Below, piece by piece: positions 9,498 to 20,921 of a DNA stretch of 62,425 nucleotides. Position 1 is the first letter of the stretch. Each line of letters starts with the position of its first letter. The DNA is from Bdellovibrio sp. CG22_combo_CG10-13_8_21_14_all_39_27 (GTDB lineage Bacteria; Bdellovibrionota; Bacteriovoracia; Bacteriovoracales; Bacteriovoracaceae): NCBI GenBank assembly GCA_002786715.1, contig PCTW01000024.1:1-62425 (forward strand), read 5' to 3'. The position numbers and the translations under genes were made by a program. The notes below the pieces were generated by a model. The model did no database searches, was not told the origin of the DNA, and worked only from the letters and a program-made list of their open reading frames with translations.

Positions 9498-10721
9498 TTA
9501 GCCTCCGAAATCGTCGAGCATGATATCTTCTCTTTCTACTCCGAGAGAAAGAAGCATATCAATAACGGCCTTATTCATCATTGGCGGACCACACAGATAA
9601 TATTCACAATCTTCTGGTGCAGGGTGATTCTTCAAATAGTTCTCGAAAAGAACATTGTGAATAAACCCAGTATATCCAGTCCAGTTATCATTTGGCTGTG
9701 GCTCTGATAAGGCAACATACCATTTAAAGTTTTCATTTTCTTTCTGGAGCATATCGAAATCTTCAACGTAGAACATTTCATTTTTCGAACGAGCACCATA
9801 CCAAAAAGTTGTTTTTCTCTTCGTATGAATTCTTCTCAATTGATCAAAAATATGTGAACGCATTGGCGCCATACCTGCACCACCACCAACGAATACCATC
9901 TCTTTATCCGTTTCACGTGCAAAGAATTCACCGAAAGGACCAGAGATCGTGACTTCATCACCTGGCTTCAAATTAAAGATATAAGACGACATTTTTCCTG
10001 GCTCAACGTTCGGTAAACGCGGAGGAGGAGATGCAATACGAACGTTTAACATAATTATCCCTTTCTCTTCAGGATAATTGGCCATTGAATAGGCACGGAC
10101 AACATCTTCTTCAACATTTGAATTGTATTGCCAGATATTGAACTTGTCCCAGTCTCCACGGAAACGATCTTCAACGATGAAGTTTTTGTATTGGATATTC
10201 AACCCACCTGGACGTTCTATTTGAATAAAGCCACCAGCGCGAAAAGGAACACTCTCTCCTGCAGGAAGTTCAAGTACTAATTCTTTAATAAAAGTAGCAA
10301 CGTTATGATTCGATCTAACTTTACATTTCCATTTCTTAACACCAAAAACAGAATCTTCGACATCTAGGTCCATGTCTTGTTTAACTGTTACTTGACATGA
10401 AAGTCTCAAACCTTCACGAGCTTGGCGCTTGGTAATATGCGAAAGCTCTGTCGCGAGAATATCACCGCCGCCTTTGTGGATATGAACCTTACATTGTCCA
10501 CATGTTCCTCCACCGCCACATGCTGAAGAAACATAAAGCTTTTGATCGGCGAGAACGTTTAGCAGCTTTCCGCCTGCTGCAACTTCAACTGTTTTCTTTC
10601 CGTTGATAACGAGCTTAACATTTCCTGTCGACACTAGCTGTGAACGAGCAATCAAAATAATTGCGACGAGTAATAGGACGACTCCGGTAAACATGGCCAC
10701 GCCTATGGCAACTTCATTCAT
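9498..10721 (-). CDS. nqrF: Na+-NQR subunit F (NADH dehydrogenase module)
   Basis: Entry subunit of the pump: it oxidises NADH with FAD and passes electrons to a 2Fe-2S cluster. One N-terminal membrane helix (about 5-26) is followed by a plant-type ferredoxin domain with cluster ligands C68, C74, C77 and C109, then a ferredoxin-reductase domain with the FAD motif RAYSMAN (209-215), the NAD-binding [16 protein letters not shown], and a C-terminal CGPPMM with a final acidic tail. At 407 residues it is normal length. It lies 44 bases after nqrE and 22 before apbE. Confidence 0.98.
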   Translation of the reverse strand: MNEVAIGVAMFTGVVLLLVAIILIARSQLVSTGNVKLVINGKKTVEVAAGGKLLNVLADQKLYVSSACGGGGTCGQCKVHIHKGGGDILATELSHITKRQAREGLRLSCQVTVKQDMDLDVEDSVFGVKKWKCKVRSNHNVATFIKELVLELPAGESVPFRAGGFIQIERPGGLNIQYKNFIVEDRFRGDWDKFNIWQYNSNVEEDVVRAYSMANYPEEKGIIMLNVRIASPPPRLPNVEPGKMSSYIFNLKPGDEVTISGPFGEFFARETDKEMVFVGGGAGMAPMRSHIFDQLRRIHTKRKTTFWYGARSKNEMFYVEDFDMLQKENENFKWYVALSEPQPNDNWTGYTGFIHNVLFENYLKNHPAPEDCEYYLCGPPMMNKAVIDMLLSLGVEREDIMLDDFGG

Positions 10722-10765
10722 GGCAATCTCTCTTTTATAGTTAAAAAATAATTAGTAATAAAAAT

Positions 10766-11374
10766 CTAAAGCTGGATTCCAGAGAAAGCTAAAAAAGCAA
10801 TCGCCATTAAACCTGCAGTAATAAACGTTATTCCAAGCCCTCTTAAGCCTTCTGGAACATCAGAATATTTCATTTTTTCGCGAACACCTGCGAGAGTCAT
10901 AATCGCGAGGGCCCAACCAGTACCAGAACCAAATCCGTAAACAACACTTTCTGCAAAGTTGTAATCTCTCTCCACCATGAAAAGTGTTCCACCCAAAATC
11001 GCACAATTTACTGTAATCAAGGGAAGAAAAATTCCAAGTGCGTTGTATAAAGAAGGAACATATTTATCGAGGGCCATCTCGAGAATCTGAACAATCGCTG
11101 CAATCACACCGATGTAGAGAATAAGTCCCAAGAAAGTGAGATCAACACCTGGAAGACCTGCCCACGCTAATGCGTTTTCTTTGAGAAGAAATTGGTAAAT
11201 GAGGTTATTGGCAGGAACAGTAATGGTTTGAACCACGATAACTGCAATCCCAAGTCCAATGGCGGTAGAAACTTTCTTAGACACCGCCAAAAAAGTACAC
11301 ATCCCCAAGAAAAAGGCTAAGGCCATATTTTCGATGAAGATAGATTTGATAAGAAGGCTTAAATAATGTTCCAT
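10766..11374 (-). CDS. nqrE: Na+-NQR subunit E
   Basis: Integral membrane subunit (202 residues, six predicted helices), paired with NqrD around an Fe centre in the membrane. The sequence closely follows the family: [20 protein letters not shown] at the start, NCAILGG with the conserved cysteine in the middle, and a hydrophobic end. A cysteine also lies in the first repeat (GMCTF), matching the inverted-repeat fold of NqrD/NqrE. Gene order nqrD-nqrE-nqrF is as in Vibrio. Confidence 0.97.
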   Translation of the reverse strand: MEHYLSLLIKSIFIENMALAFFLGMCTFLAVSKKVSTAIGLGIAVIVVQTITVPANNLIYQFLLKENALAWAGLPGVDLTFLGLILYIGVIAAIVQILEMALDKYVPSLYNALGIFLPLITVNCAILGGTLFMVERDYNFAESVVYGFGSGTGWALAIMTLAGVREKMKYSDVPEGLRGLGITFITAGLMAIAFLAFSGIQL

Positions 11375-11402
11375 AATATATTAATCCTAGCTAATAAAAT
11401 TA

Positions 11403-12020
11403 TTATGCTTTTTCAATTTGATCTTTCTTGAAAGTTCTCAAGACCCAAATAATTCCACCAATCAAAAAGAAAGCCGACGGAGAGAGCAACATCAAACCAT
11501 TTGTTTGATACCATCCCCCCTCATTAATCGTAGGCAAAATCACATGCCCCATCAATTTCCCACTTCCAAAGATTTCTCTGAAAAGAGCAACGACGATTAA
11601 GATGAAAGAATAACCTAGACCATTTCCAATTCCATCAATGAACGACATGATCGGACCATTCTTCATGGCATAGCCTTCTGTTCTTCCCATGACGATACAG
11701 TTGGTAATAATCAAGCCAACATAAACCGACATACCTTTGGCGACACTATAAACGTAAGCCTTAAGAACTTGATCAACCACAATCACCATTGAAGCGATGA
11801 CTGTCATCTGAACAATAATTCGAATACTTGAAGGAATATGATTACGAATAAAAGCAACCATCATACTAGAAACGGCAGTAACAATAGTTACCGAAGCAGC
11901 CATGACCAGAGCAGTTTCCATTTTTGTGGTTACAGCAAGGGCCGAACAAATTCCTAGAATTTGCAGAGCAATGGGGTTGTTACTAAAAATCGGATCAAAA
12001 AGAGTTTTCTTGATACTCAT
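11403..12020 (-). CDS. nqrD: Na+-NQR subunit D
   Basis: Integral membrane subunit (205 residues) homologous to Nqr[26 protein letters not shown] near the N-terminus and [14 protein letters not shown] in the middle carry the two conserved cysteines that coordinate the intramembrane Fe centre with NqrE. The ATG overlaps the nqrC stop as TAATG, so the two are translationally coupled. The next gene, nqrE, follows after 28 bases. Confidence 0.97.
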   Translation of the reverse strand: MSIKKTLFDPIFSNNPIALQILGICSALAVTTKMETALVMAASVTIVTAVSSMMVAFIRNHIPSSIRIIVQMTVIASMVIVVDQVLKAYVYSVAKGMSVYVGLIITNCIVMGRTEGYAMKNGPIMSFIDGIGNGLGYSFILIVVALFREIFGSGKLMGHVILPTINEGGWYQTNGLMLLSPSAFFLIGGIIWVLRTFKKDQIEKA

Positions 12021-12802
12021 TACACACCTCTCGAACGGAAGCGGGCCAAAAATGGTCCATAGCCTTGTTCACTTAACCAATAATTAATCATTGCTTGAAC
12101 ACCTTTACTCGTCATCGTCGCGCCAGAAAGTCCATCGATTTGATGTGAAGCCTCTGGGCTTGAAGTATCGACGTTGCCTTTGATAACTTTCAAGATGGGC
12201 TCGAAATTATCATTAACAGGTTGCTTACCTGCCCATAACGATTTCCAACGCGGATTATCAACTTCACCACCAAGACCAGGAGTTTCTCCATGATCATAAT
12301 AGCCAATTCCCTTCACTGTCTTAGTATCTGTAGCCAGTGAGAGAAAGCCGTACATTGTTGACCATAGTCCCTTGCCGTAAAAAGGCAAAACGATCTGATC
12401 AATCTGACCATCTTTCTTAATCAAGTAGATCTTGGCGAATTTTGATTTATTGCGAATACGAGCAATATCTTTATTGGCAGGAATACTCTCCATGAACTTT
12501 GGATCTTTTGCAGCTTTCTTCACATCAAAAGAATCGATATCAATTCCAGTGACGTCTTCACCAGTTGAAAGATCAACAAGCTTCGTTTCTACAGATTGAA
12601 AAGCTTCATTGACTTCCGCTGCTGTTGCTTTTGGATTAGTAATCACTCCAGCAGAGAGAAGAAGATTTTTCTTAATGTCTAAGGATTTATTTGTGTCTTG
12701 CAAAGGACGTAGCATAACTGCAGCAGCAGAAACCAACACCGAGCAAACTACACACAATAAGAAAGCGACGACGATCGTTTTCTTTGCACTATCATTACCC
12801 AT
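12020..12802 (-). CDS. nqrC: Na+-NQR subunit C (covalent FMN)
   Basis: Periplasmic subunit with one N-terminal membrane helix (about 9-30). It carries FMN bound by ApbE to the threonine of [13 protein letters not shown] (T229 in SGAT, residues 226-229). [22 protein letters not shown] is the usual conserved block upstream of the flavinylation site. At 260 residues it is typical. The ATG lies eight bases inside nqrB, and the stop overlaps nqrD, so translation is coupled on both sides. Confidence 0.97.
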   Translation of the reverse strand: MGNDSAKKTIVVAFLLCVVCSVLVSAAAVMLRPLQDTNKSLDIKKNLLLSAGVITNPKATAAEVNEAFQSVETKLVDLSTGEDVTGIDIDSFDVKKAAKDPKFMESIPANKDIARIRNKSKFAKIYLIKKDGQIDQIVLPFYGKGLWSTMYGFLSLATDTKTVKGIGYYDHGETPGLGGEVDNPRWKSLWAGKQPVNDNFEPILKVIKGNVDTSSPEASHQIDGLSGATMTSKGVQAMINYWLSEQGYGPFLARFRSRGV

Positions 12803-13997
12803 TTCTTAAGCTCCTGCGTTTGATGTTCGCGTTGATAACAAAGTAGTCGATGAGAGGGGCACATACGTTACCGAATAAAATGGCAAGCATCACGCCTTCT
12901 GGATAAGCAGGGTTAATCACTCTCACCATCACAATCATGAAACCGATAAGTGCTCCGTAAAACCATTGGCCCTTTTGAGTCATGGCCGCAGAGACCGGAT
13001 CAGTGGCCATAAAGACAGTACCAAAAGCAAAACCGCCAATGACTAAATGCCAAGCTGGGGACAATCCAAACATTGGGTTTGTCGCCGAGCCAATTCCATT
13101 CAACATAAGAATGAAAAGAATAAAAGATACGGTTGTTGAAAGCATAATTCTCCAAGAACCAATGCCTGTCATACAAAGGTAGTAAGCACCGAAGAGACAC
13201 GCGAGAACAGAAGTCTCACCCATTGAACCAGGAATCAATCCGATAAAAGAATGCAACCAACTCATGGAAATAGCGTCGGCTCCACCCTGTGCAGCCATAG
13301 CGAGAGAAGTTGCCCCTGTGTAGCCGTCAACGGCAACCCAAACAGCATCACCTGAAATCTGTGCGGGATAGGCAAAGAACAAGAACGCTCTTGCAGTTAA
13401 AGCGGGGTTCAAAAAGTTCTTCCCTGTTCCGCCGAAAATTTCTTTACCAACAACCACGCCAAAAGAAATACCGACAGCGACCTGCCAAAGAGGAATCGTT
13501 GGAGGAAGTATCAAAGGAAAAAGTAAACCTGTTACTAAAAAGCCCTCATTCACTTCATGCTTTCTGATGGTAGCGAAAACCACTTCCCAAAAACCACCGG
13601 CAATATTGCAGACTAAAAAAACTGGAGCTAAATAAAGAGCACCATGAACAAAATTTGAAATAGGGTTACTTGGATCAAATCCTAAACCCAACAACGCCAT
13701 AATTGCGCCTCTCCATCCTTCAACAGAAGTTTTTCCCATTGAGTGAAGGACGCTATTGGCTTGGTATCCAGTGTTGAACATCGCCATTAAAATACATGGC
13801 ACAAGAGCAATCGCTACCGTTCCCATGAGGCGCTTAAGATCAAGACCATCTCGCACGTGAGTCTTTCCCGTTGTCACATCAGCTGGAGTGAAAACAAAAG
13901 TGTCTAACGCTTCATAGAGTGGATAAAGAACCTCAAGCTTTCCGCCTTTGGCGAATAAGTGATGTTGTGAATCGAGAAATTTTCTTAAAGGTTTCAT
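12795..13997 (-). CDS. nqrB: Na+-NQR subunit B (covalent FMN, quinone/Na+ path)
   Basis: Polytopic membrane subunit that holds a covalent FMN and riboflavin and forms the main Na+ channel. The ApbE modification motif TGATSLA is at residues 227-233 (T230 flavinylated). [17 protein letters not shown] and [17 protein letters not shown] are family-typical blocks. At 400 residues it is slightly short of the Vibrio protein but complete. It starts within the stop codon of nqrA (TAATG). Confidence 0.98.
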   Translation of the reverse strand: MKPLRKFLDSQHHLFAKGGKLEVLYPLYEALDTFVFTPADVTTGKTHVRDGLDLKRLMGTVAIALVPCILMAMFNTGYQANSVLHSMGKTSVEGWRGAIMALLGLGFDPSNPISNFVHGALYLAPVFLVCNIAGGFWEVVFATIRKHEVNEGFLVTGLLFPLILPPTIPLWQVAVGISFGVVVGKEIFGGTGKNFLNPALTARAFLFFAYPAQISGDAVWVAVDGYTGATSLAMAAQGGADAISMSWLHSFIGLIPGSMGETSVLACLFGAYYLCMTGIGSWRIMLSTTVSFILFILMLNGIGSATNPMFGLSPAWHLVIGGFAFGTVFMATDPVSAAMTQKGQWFYGALIGFMIVMVRVINPAYPEGVMLAILFGNVCAPLIDYFVINANIKRRSLRNG

Positions 13998-15349
13998 TAG
14001 CCTTCCTTCTCAATAGTTGTAAGTGTTTGACGGAGTAATGGTCCGAAATCATCCTTGCCTGTACTGGCGAACGTACAAAGAGCTAAATCTTCTTCGTCCA
14101 ATTCAAGAGCACCTAATGCTTGAGCAGCATCATTATCTTTGGTCATAAGTGATTTCAAAAGAGCAGATGGCAATATATCAAGAGGCATAACGGCCTCAAA
14201 CATTCCGGTGGGAACCATGGCGCGCTTTGAACCTTGAGTATTGGTTGTAAAAGGAAAAAGTTTTCCTCTTATGAAGTGTGAAAGATAAGTACGCTTGATA
14301 GAAAATTTATCAAAGCCTGGACCTTGCCATCCAAGAAACTCTCTCTCTCTACCTTCTTTCACGACTGAAACTTGATTAGCATATCTTGTGAGATAATGAA
14401 AAACATCATCACATTTTTGACCGTAGAGAACCGAACCACTGATCACTCTCAATTCACCGTTACTGGTTCTGCCTTGAACGAGTTCATTCACATCACAACC
14501 CAGACGTACGCGGAAGACACTCGGTTTTTTAACCATCGGTCCAGCAAGAGAAACAACTCTTTCTGTCATCAATTGACCAGAGATCAACAGTCTTCCGATC
14601 GCTACCACATCTTGATAACCAACAGTCCAAACTGTTTTCTTTGGGCCAACCGGATCGAGAAAGTGAATATGTGTACCAGCTAATCCAGCTGGGTGTGGTC
14701 CATCAAAATCGACGACTTGAATATTATCTTTTGATTCAACAGGAACTGATCCGCCTCTTCTCTTACAGACATATGTTTTGCCATCAATCAATTGAGAAAG
14801 GGCCTGAACACCTGTTTTAAATTCTGCTTTATTTGGCCCGATCACAAGTTCTGGATCAGGTGAATGTGGATTTGTGTCTATTGCTGTTACAAACAGGGAA
14901 TGAGGTTTGCTATCAATTGCTGGAACTTTGCTAAAAGGACGAGTTCTAAAAGAAGTCCATAACCCTGATTCTATTAAAAGATCTCTTAGTTGTTGCTGAG
15001 AATACTCACTCACTGATTTGCCACTGTAATTCTTAAATGTAACTTGAGATTCTTGAGAAGCAACTTCTACGATAATATTTTGAAAAACTCTTTTTTCGCC
15101 TCTGTTAATAGAACGTACCTTGCCTGCAGCAGGTGAAGTATAAATAACTCCTGGAGTTTTTTTACATTCAAAAAGTGGTTGGCCAATGAGAACATCATCC
15201 CCTTCCTTAACTAACATTGTAGGCTTCATTCCAACGTAATCTGGGCCGTTGATGGCAACAGTGCGAGAGGAAACAGTCTGTGCAATGAATTGTTCTGGAG
15301 CACCAGTAAGAGGGAGATTGAGACCTCGTTTAATTTTGATCGTGGTCAT
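13997..15349 (-). CDS. nqrA: Na+-NQR subunit A
   Basis: Peripheral subunit on the cytoplasmic face, implicated in quinone binding. The sequence begins [16 protein letters not shown], the family start, and continues with [26 protein letters not shown] and FIGWQ-like [13 protein letters not shown] in the second half. The frame stays open for ten more codons upstream, but I choose the ATG at 15349 because AAAGGA lies about 8 bases before it and the protein then matches NqrA homologues. First gene of the nqr cluster; the 180-base gap upstream holds the likely promoter and a leader hairpin. Confidence 0.97.
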   Translation of the reverse strand: MTTIKIKRGLNLPLTGAPEQFIAQTVSSRTVAINGPDYVGMKPTMLVKEGDDVLIGQPLFECKKTPGVIYTSPAAGKVRSINRGEKRVFQNIIVEVASQESQVTFKNYSGKSVSEYSQQQLRDLLIESGLWTSFRTRPFSKVPAIDSKPHSLFVTAIDTNPHSPDPELVIGPNKAEFKTGVQALSQLIDGKTYVCKRRGGSVPVESKDNIQVVDFDGPHPAGLAGTHIHFLDPVGPKKTVWTVGYQDVVAIGRLLISGQLMTERVVSLAGPMVKKPSVFRVRLGCDVNELVQGRTSNGELRVISGSVLYGQKCDDVFHYLTRYANQVSVVKEGREREFLGWQGPGFDKFSIKRTYLSHFIRGKLFPFTTNTQGSKRAMVPTGMFEAVMPLDILPSALLKSLMTKDNDAAQALGALELDEEDLALCTFASTGKDDFGPLLRQTLTTIEKEG

Positions 15350-15379
15350 GATCCGGTCCTTTTTCAATAAGCTAATCAC

Positions 15380-15397
15380 CCCTCCATTTAAGGAGGG
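15380..15397 (-). promoter_or_regulatory. GC-rich hairpin in the nqrA leader
   Basis: CCCTCC (15380-15385) and GGAGGG (15392-15397) can pair with a 6-base loop. The hairpin lies about 31 bases before the nqrA start codon in otherwise AT-rich sequence. No U-tract follows on the minus strand, so it is not a standard terminator. It could be a leader structure that influences nqrA translation or mRNA stability. Confidence 0.35.
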
Positions 15398-15463
15398 CTT
15401 TCACTTCGATTTTTTAAAGATTTACCGAACATTTATATCAAAACCGACAAGCGATGTAAGCTT

Positions 15464-15493
15464 AAAATATTAATTTAATATAAAAATGTTCAA
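15464..15493 (-). promoter_or_regulatory. Possible nqr operon promoter
   Basis: On the minus strand, TTGAAC (15488-15493) and TATTTT (15464-15469) are 18 bases apart, about 115 bases upstream of nqrA and after the stop of the preceding gene. The region is very AT-rich, so chance matches are likely. It is offered as the best candidate in this gap. Confidence 0.3.
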
Positions 15494-15533
15494 GAATTTT
15501 TTATGAAATATTTCTATTTAAACGCAATGCGCA

Positions 15534-18185
15534 CTAGTCACCAATAGTTTTAAAAAACTTTTTGCCTTCAACTTTTTGGAGTTTAGGTAGTTCATAGAAA
15601 TGGTAAGAATAGCGCTGGCTAACGACTGCAAAAAGCGAATCATCCTTTGGGGAAATAGGGTCAATCACTTCTGTTCCATTGGGAGTTCTCAAACGATCAT
15701 AATGATCTCGCCAATATCGACTACGGGCGTAAAACTCTGGAAACTTCTCTTCATAGTCTCCTTGATAAACCCCTGTAGCTTCTTTTTTCTTTTGAGCTTT
15801 CGGAATCTCAGCAGCAGTGCTCTCACTACTTCTTTTAGCGATTCTGAACTCATTGTTGTCTTTTCTTTTTTGGCTCAAGGATTCCACTAACTGTCCCATC
15901 ATTTGAGGGCTAGTGCCAGCTACCGACGTTAAGCTGGTATTATCTTTCACACTTTGAAAAAATCGGTTTCGGTACGTGAACGCAGAAGAAAAGCTAGGAT
16001 CACTTGAATAATCATTATTAGCGACAAGATCATCGAGATTTCTATTAAAACAATTGTCCTCTTCACATTTTTTTAATTCTCTTTTGCGAGCTTCAAGATC
16101 ATCAATCACACCACTTGATTTCAATTTATTAAAGATGTCCCCTACTTCAAGTGAATTATTTGAGAGATCGGCAGCAGCATCACGATATTTTTTCTCGAGG
16201 GCTAAAGACTCATCAATAACTCTGGCGACAAATTCACGAGACTTATTATTTCGAATGAGAATACTAGAATCTTTGGCAATGACTTTATCACAAGCTTGAG
16301 TAATCGGAGTTCGAGAGGGAGAACTCGTGATGAAACCTTCCCATTGGTCTACAATATGTTGATAAGTATCGACTCCTTCATTTTGATAAGGAGTTATTTT
16401 TTTCACACAATCTTCTTTGAGTTTTTCATAAGTTGGAAAACGATTATAGTGGGCCGTCATAACTGAAGCTTTTGCCAGTTGAAAATCGGCCAATTGAGAA
16501 AATGTTGTTGAATATCCTGTCAGCTGACCTTTTTGATAATCTCCAGCAATTGTTTGCTTATCTTTTTCTTGCATATACTTTTCAGCTGCACCCATAAGAT
16601 TAATTTTTGTTTCTTTCTCAAGATCTTTGTGAAGCTTCGCTTCCGCGACAGCAAAATCGTCATATTCTTGCAGGGCCACTCGACAGGCTTCCGAGTCTTG
16701 AGTCTGAAAAGTTCCTGGATCACAGGTTGATCTTTTATCATATGTCGTTTTATTTAACGTATCACCAAGCTTTGCTCCATCCACCACTGTTGTTCCTGCA
16801 CAAACAAACTCATCACTTTTCTGCTCCATACAGTCATAGGCATAACATTCTTGAATATGATTTTGCATTTCACCTGCTGCAATTTCAGCTTCTCCAGTGG
16901 TCCAATCTTTAGCTTCTTGAGCAACCATTTGAGATGAAGCTCCAAAGCGAGAAGGATCAACCTTTCCCTCACGACAATTGTTAACACTCTCACAAAGAGT
17001 TTGCCCTGATAGAGTTTGGCACATTTTGTATTCGTGACTACCTTCAGCCACCTGACTCTGTTTTTCTTTTTTTAAAGACATCGCTGCAGGAACAGCCAGG
17101 GCTCCCATCAGAAGAACCGATCCCGTTCCGCCAATTGATCCACCAGAACCACTAAATGGAGTTCCCGTAGGACTGCCGCCAACAATGACTTCAGGGCCTC
17201 GTCCAATAACATTTCCGTTAGCAGCGATTTCCTCTGGAGTTAAAGTTCTGCCAAAAGATTGAGGAGGTGTATGTGATCCAGGAGTTGGGTTATTAAAGGC
17301 CGTTGGTTGGAAGTCTAAACAATTCACACTTCCGGTATACCATTGATAGAGAGTTGGATAAGCTTTCTGCCAGTCTCCATAATTGGGAAATTTCTGAGCA
17401 AATCCATTCTTATGATTTAAGATGACAACTTTACCTTTATTAACGACATTTTCGCATAAGCTCTTTTGAGTTAACAAAGGAGGTACTGTACACCCAATAG
17501 ATTGACCACAAGCTGCCCCTGAAGCGTTACATTGCAAACCTTCATGGAGCATAATACTCCTTGGCTCAGCGGATTGATTATTTAAACTTCCATCTTGACC
17601 GTAAAGAGCTGTACCTGAAACGATTTTATAATCCATTGTTCCGAAAACTTCGACATAAGCATTGATGCTCGATTGCATCTGAGCGCGAGTAAGATCATTC
17701 TTTCTGAGATACGAGTCTAGACTGGTATTTCCATGCCCACAGGTTCCACCGGTCATCAAAAAACCAATTGGAGTAAAATAACTCCCACTCACATTTGATT
17801 TAGCAATAAAGGTTTCTAAAGAGTGATTCGCCGACTCTCGAGCTGCTCCTTGTACGCTAGCTCCACCAGTTCCATGGGCCGCTTGGGTAGCTCCTAAAAA
17901 ATTTCGATTTTTCATGTTGATGAAAGCGAGTCTTGTATTTGAACTCGGTTGCTCGAGATCAAAAATGCCTAAAGTACAAGTTTTTGAGTAAAGGTTTTTA
18001 TTAATATAACCAGTAAGGGCCGTTTCCCAAGCTTCCCCAGATACATATTGCATCATGGTTTGGCCAAAATCTTTGACCATTTTCTCCCACTCTTGGCGAT
18101 TGGGCTGCCCTGGAGTTTGCGACCAAGCAGAACTAGAGAAAATGAACAAAAAGAAAACGGTTAAGCACTTACAGTTAAACAGCAT
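15534..18185 (-). CDS. Large secreted cysteine-containing protein, function unknown
   Basis: An 883-residue protein with a clear signal peptide (residues ~6-22, ending SAWSQ). The N-terminal half has many cysteines, a Pro/Thr/Gly-rich stretch, then a glycine-serine segment and a hydrophobic patch ([19 protein letters not shown], about residues 357-375) that could be an internal membrane or hydrophobic segment. The C-terminal half is charged, helical and cysteine-poor, with possible coiled-coil. The start overlaps the 3' end of the YchJ-like gene by 25 bases in another frame, so expression may be coupled. No family recognised; predicted periplasmic or outer-surface. Confidence 0.8.
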   Translation of the reverse strand: MLFNCKCLTVFFLFIFSSSAWSQTPGQPNRQEWEKMVKDFGQTMMQYVSGEAWETALTGYINKNLYSKTCTLGIFDLEQPSSNTRLAFINMKNRNFLGATQAAHGTGGASVQGAARESANHSLETFIAKSNVSGSYFTPIGFLMTGGTCGHGNTSLDSYLRKNDLTRAQMQSSINAYVEVFGTMDYKIVSGTALYGQDGSLNNQSAEPRSIMLHEGLQCNASGAACGQSIGCTVPPLLTQKSLCENVVNKGKVVILNHKNGFAQKFPNYGDWQKAYPTLYQWYTGSVNCLDFQPTAFNNPTPGSHTPPQSFGRTLTPEEIAANGNVIGRGPEVIVGGSPTGTPFSGSGGSIGGTGSVLLMGALAVPAAMSLKKEKQSQVAEGSHEYKMCQTLSGQTLCESVNNCREGKVDPSRFGASSQMVAQEAKDWTTGEAEIAAGEMQNHIQECYAYDCMEQKSDEFVCAGTTVVDGAKLGDTLNKTTYDKRSTCDPGTFQTQDSEACRVALQEYDDFAVAEAKLHKDLEKETKINLMGAAEKYMQEKDKQTIAGDYQKGQLTGYSTTFSQLADFQLAKASVMTAHYNRFPTYEKLKEDCVKKITPYQNEGVDTYQHIVDQWEGFITSSPSRTPITQACDKVIAKDSSILIRNNKSREFVARVIDESLALEKKYRDAAADLSNNSLEVGDIFNKLKSSGVIDDLEARKRELKKCEEDNCFNRNLDDLVANNDYSSDPSFSSAFTYRNRFFQSVKDNTSLTSVAGTSPQMMGQLVESLSQKRKDNNEFRIAKRSSESTAAEIPKAQKKKEATGVYQGDYEEKFPEFYARSRYWRDHYDRLRTPNGTEVIDPISPKDDSLFAVVSQRYSYHFYELPKLQKVEGKKFFKTIGD

Positions 18186-18652
18186 TTTTTATACTTTTTC
18201 CCCGATCCACAAGGACATGGATCATTTCGTCCAACCTTTGGACCTTCACGTTTAATTGTATCTTGGATGAGTTGACCATCATAGAAGTACCATTGGTCAT
18301 CTTTCTTCTTGAATTCAGCAATTTCATGATGCTTATGAATTTTTCCTTGAACTTCGTAAAAAGCATTGAACTCGACAATGCCATCCTTATCTTTGGCCTC
18401 GCCAGCTTGTTTTGAAACAATATTAAGACCGTGCCAAACTGAGCCCTTGGCCCAAGCTTCAACTTCCTCAGCTTTAACTTCATCTCTTTTATCTGGGTGG
18501 TGAGAATTGATAATAAAATCTACGTTATGAGTAGCAAAAGCGGAGTAGCGAGCACGCATAGTCGCTTCAGCAGTTGGTAGCTTTGCTCCATCATGATATT
18601 TTCCACAACATTCTTTGTAATCAACATTTGATCCACATGGACACTCTTGCAT
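18161..18652 (-). CDS. ychJ: YchJ-family SEC-C motif protein (UPF0225)
   Basis: A 163-residue protein with two SEC-C zinc-binding motifs, one at each end: [13 protein letters not shown] near residue 4 and [15 protein letters not shown] near residue 143. The conserved YchJ core ([25 protein letters not shown]) lies between them. SEC-C motifs bind zinc and are shared with SecA, but the role of YchJ proteins is not established. The last 25 bases overlap the start of the 883-residue secreted protein. High confidence in family, none in function. Confidence 0.88.
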   Translation of the reverse strand: MQECPCGSNVDYKECCGKYHDGAKLPTAEATMRARYSAFATHNVDFIINSHHPDKRDEVKAEEVEAWAKGSVWHGLNIVSKQAGEAKDKDGIVEFNAFYEVQGKIHKHHEIAEFKKKDDQWYFYDGQLIQDTIKREGPKVGRNDPCPCGSGKKYKKCCLTVSA

Positions 18653-18695
18653 AGCAAATTCCTCTTCGTTTAATTATATTTTTAAATTCTGCACA

Positions 18696-19991
18696 TCATA
18701 ACAATCTTTTAATTTCTTGAAAACCAGTAAGCGCGCGATAAAAGTTGAGTAAAACCATCCCCCACCACATATAGGCGATATCTTTATAGATATAAGAGAA
18801 GACAGTTAAAGGTAAAAAGCAAATAAGGACACCCAAAATCATATGCTTTCTTAAATAAGAAAAACGATTAAATCCGAAGAGAAGACCATCATATACAAAT
18901 GCTGCGGCATTAATCACTTGAGAAACAATGATAAGAAACCAAAGTTTCAGCACGAGATCTAAAACTTTTATGTCATTTGTAAAGAGAGCTATAAATTGAG
19001 AACGAAACAAAAGGTAGAAAAGAGTGAAGAACAGGCCTACAACACCCGCTAAATGCAGTAGTTTTTCACTCATCATACGACTTTCTCTTTTATCATCACG
19101 ACCGAAGCTTTCGGCACCTATAATAGTTCCAGACAGTGCAATACCATCGACGACATAAGCACAAAAAAGCCATGCTTGAAGCAGAATTTGATGAGCGGCC
19201 AAGGATGTAACTCCAACCATTGAAGCGATTCGTGTAGAGAGGAAAAAACTAAAAGTTAAAAAGAGTGAACGTAAAAAAAGATCACGAGAGTTCAATCCCA
19301 TTCTTAACCACTCTCCTCCCCATAAATCTTTCAAAGGAGCAATCAAGAGGTGCCGATATCGAGACAAAAACCATGTGAGACTCATAAATGTCGTTAATGC
19401 CGTTGAAAGAATTGTTCCCCATGCGGCTCCAGCAATCCCCATGTGAAAATGATAAATAAAAACATAGGACAACAAGGCGTTCAATCCTGTCGTCAGGGCC
19501 ATCATCACAAAAGCAGCTCTGACATGGCCCATTCCTCTGAATAAAGATAACAAAGTGAGGAAAAAGATACTGATCCACTGTCCCCAAGATCTAATACTGA
19601 AATAGGAATCTAATTCTAAAATAAAACTTTCCTGAGCCCCGGCAAGTTCATACCAAAATGAACGCCCAAAATAGAGTAAGCACGTTGCAAAAATCCCGAT
19701 TCCTAGAGAGAGAATGAGGCTCATTCTCATCTGTCTTGAAATGAGTCGCTCGTCTTCTCGTCCACGATAATGGGCCACAGCTTCCAGAGAAGCATTTACT
19801 AAAAAATTGAAGACCCATGTGAGTGAATTAAAAACAGTGCTAGCAACGGCGAGGGCCGCAAGAGCTTTAGTTGAGAGATGACCTACTAAAGCAGTGTCTA
19901 TTCCTGAAGCAAAAACTTCAACCAATGAAGTTAAAATAGAAGGAATAGAAAAGAAGATGAGACTTCTATAACTCAAACTCAGCTTTTTCAT
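18696..19991 (-). CDS. MATE-family efflux transporter (DinF-like)
   Basis: Twelve-helix inner-membrane protein of 431 residues. The N-terminal lobe begins ...SIPSILTSLVEVFASGIDTALVGHLSTKALAALAVAST, the classic MATE/DinF opening with the conserved acidic residue in helix 1. The second lobe repeats the pattern (ASMVGVTSLAAHQILLQAW, DGIALSGTIIGAESFGRDDKRE). Members export drugs or metabolites by cation antiport. The substrate cannot be told from sequence. The 116-residue membrane protein upstream ends 12 bases before it, so the two are probably co-transcribed. Confidence 0.92.
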   Translation of the reverse strand: MKKLSLSYRSLIFFSIPSILTSLVEVFASGIDTALVGHLSTKALAALAVASTVFNSLTWVFNFLVNASLEAVAHYRGREDERLISRQMRMSLILSLGIGIFATCLLYFGRSFWYELAGAQESFILELDSYFSIRSWGQWISIFFLTLLSLFRGMGHVRAAFVMMALTTGLNALLSYVFIYHFHMGIAGAAWGTILSTALTTFMSLTWFLSRYRHLLIAPLKDLWGGEWLRMGLNSRDLFLRSLFLTFSFFLSTRIASMVGVTSLAAHQILLQAWLFCAYVVDGIALSGTIIGAESFGRDDKRESRMMSEKLLHLAGVVGLFFTLFYLLFRSQFIALFTNDIKVLDLVLKLWFLIIVSQVINAAAFVYDGLLFGFNRFSYLRKHMILGVLICFLPLTVFSYIYKDIAYMWWGMVLLNFYRALTGFQEIKRLL

Positions 19992-20003
19992 TGAATACTT
20001 TTA

Positions 20004-20354
20004 TTAGAATGGTTTGTTAACGGCCAGGTAAGCAGCCATTATCATAAGCCCAATAATGCCGACTAAGGCCATACCGCGATTATTAACTAAGCGCTTACCT
20101 AAGATAGGCGTTGCTGCAGCAATGACTAGCCAAATGGCCATCTTTGCCCAAACCCAACCAGGAAAACCAGCTCCGTGGGAAATGCCAATCCGAGCGAGAA
20201 GACCCATGCCGCCAACTAAAATCAAAAAACTTGTCACACCTGTTGCGATCTTAACACTTTTTTGCGCTGTCGTGCTTGCAAATTGAAATGCGGCACTACC
20301 AATGAAAATAAAAATCATAGCGAGATGGAGTACTTTGTAAAATTCATAAGACAT
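20004..20354 (-). CDS. Small four-helix membrane protein
   Basis: A 116-residue hydrophobic protein with about four membrane segments. The opening YEFYKVLHLAMIFIFIG resembles the first helix of SirB/CopD/HemJ-like small membrane proteins, with a histidine (H10) that could be a ligand, but the match is too short to assign a family. It lies 24 bases downstream of the K+ channel gene and 12 upstream of the MATE gene, in an apparent operon. Confidence 0.7.
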   Translation of the reverse strand: MSYEFYKVLHLAMIFIFIGSAAFQFASTTAQKSVKIATGVTSFLILVGGMGLLARIGISHGAGFPGWVWAKMAIWLVIAAATPILGKRLVNNRGMALVGIIGLMIMAAYLAVNKPF

Positions 20355-20378
20355 AAAAGTTCCTCATATTTATTTAAT

Positions 20379-20900
20379 CTAATTTCGTTCTTTATTTTTC
20401 TTAATTCGTTGATCTAATTTATTCAACATCTGTTTAATTTCTTCAATTGAGGTTTCCATCATCTCCTCATCATGTTCGATTTCACTGACTTCCTTGCTCA
20501 TTCTCTTCATCTTATAATCAAGACGATCAATTTCCCTACCTAAAAAGGCGTTTGAAAAAAGAGCTGTATACGTAACGAAGAAACCTGTTCCCATAAACAT
20601 TAAAATGATACCGATGGCGCGCCCTGGAACAGTTATAGGCACAACATCCCCGTAGCCAATTGTGGTAATGGTCGCAAAGGCCCACCAACAAACATCGAAG
20701 AGACTCTCCATTTTAGGATTTAATCCCGATTCAAAATGATAAACGAGAGTCGCCAACAAAAAAGTACAAAGATTGCCAAAAATAGTCAGGAACCAAAAGG
20801 GGGCTGAAGTCAGCAAGTTTTTAACCCTACTGAAATAAATCTTAACTGTTGGCGTCAATTCTCTTTGAATCACCTTTGCCTCTACTTGGGTAGTCTCCAC
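20379..20900 (-). CDS. Two-helix potassium channel with C-terminal coiled coil
   Basis: A KcsA-like K+ channel subunit. Helix 1 (about 34-54), the pore helix, the selectivity filter TTIGYGD (79-85), helix 2 (about 91-113), then a cytoplasmic helical tail (117-173) rich in Lys and Glu with heptad-like spacing. There is no RCK/TrkA-N domain. It starts at GTG 20900, since no better methionine precedes the first helix. It heads a short minus-strand operon with the 116-residue protein and the MATE transporter, and is divergent from the gene starting at 20922. Confidence 0.9.
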   Translation of the reverse strand: METTQVEAKVIQRELTPTVKIYFSRVKNLLTSAPFWFLTIFGNLCTFLLATLVYHFESGLNPKMESLFDVCWWAFATITTIGYGDVVPITVPGRAIGIILMFMGTGFFVTYTALFSNAFLGREIDRLDYKMKRMSKEVSEIEHDEEMMETSIEEIKQMLNKLDQRIKKNKERN

Positions 20901-20921
20901 ATTTCCATTAGAATAGAACTC

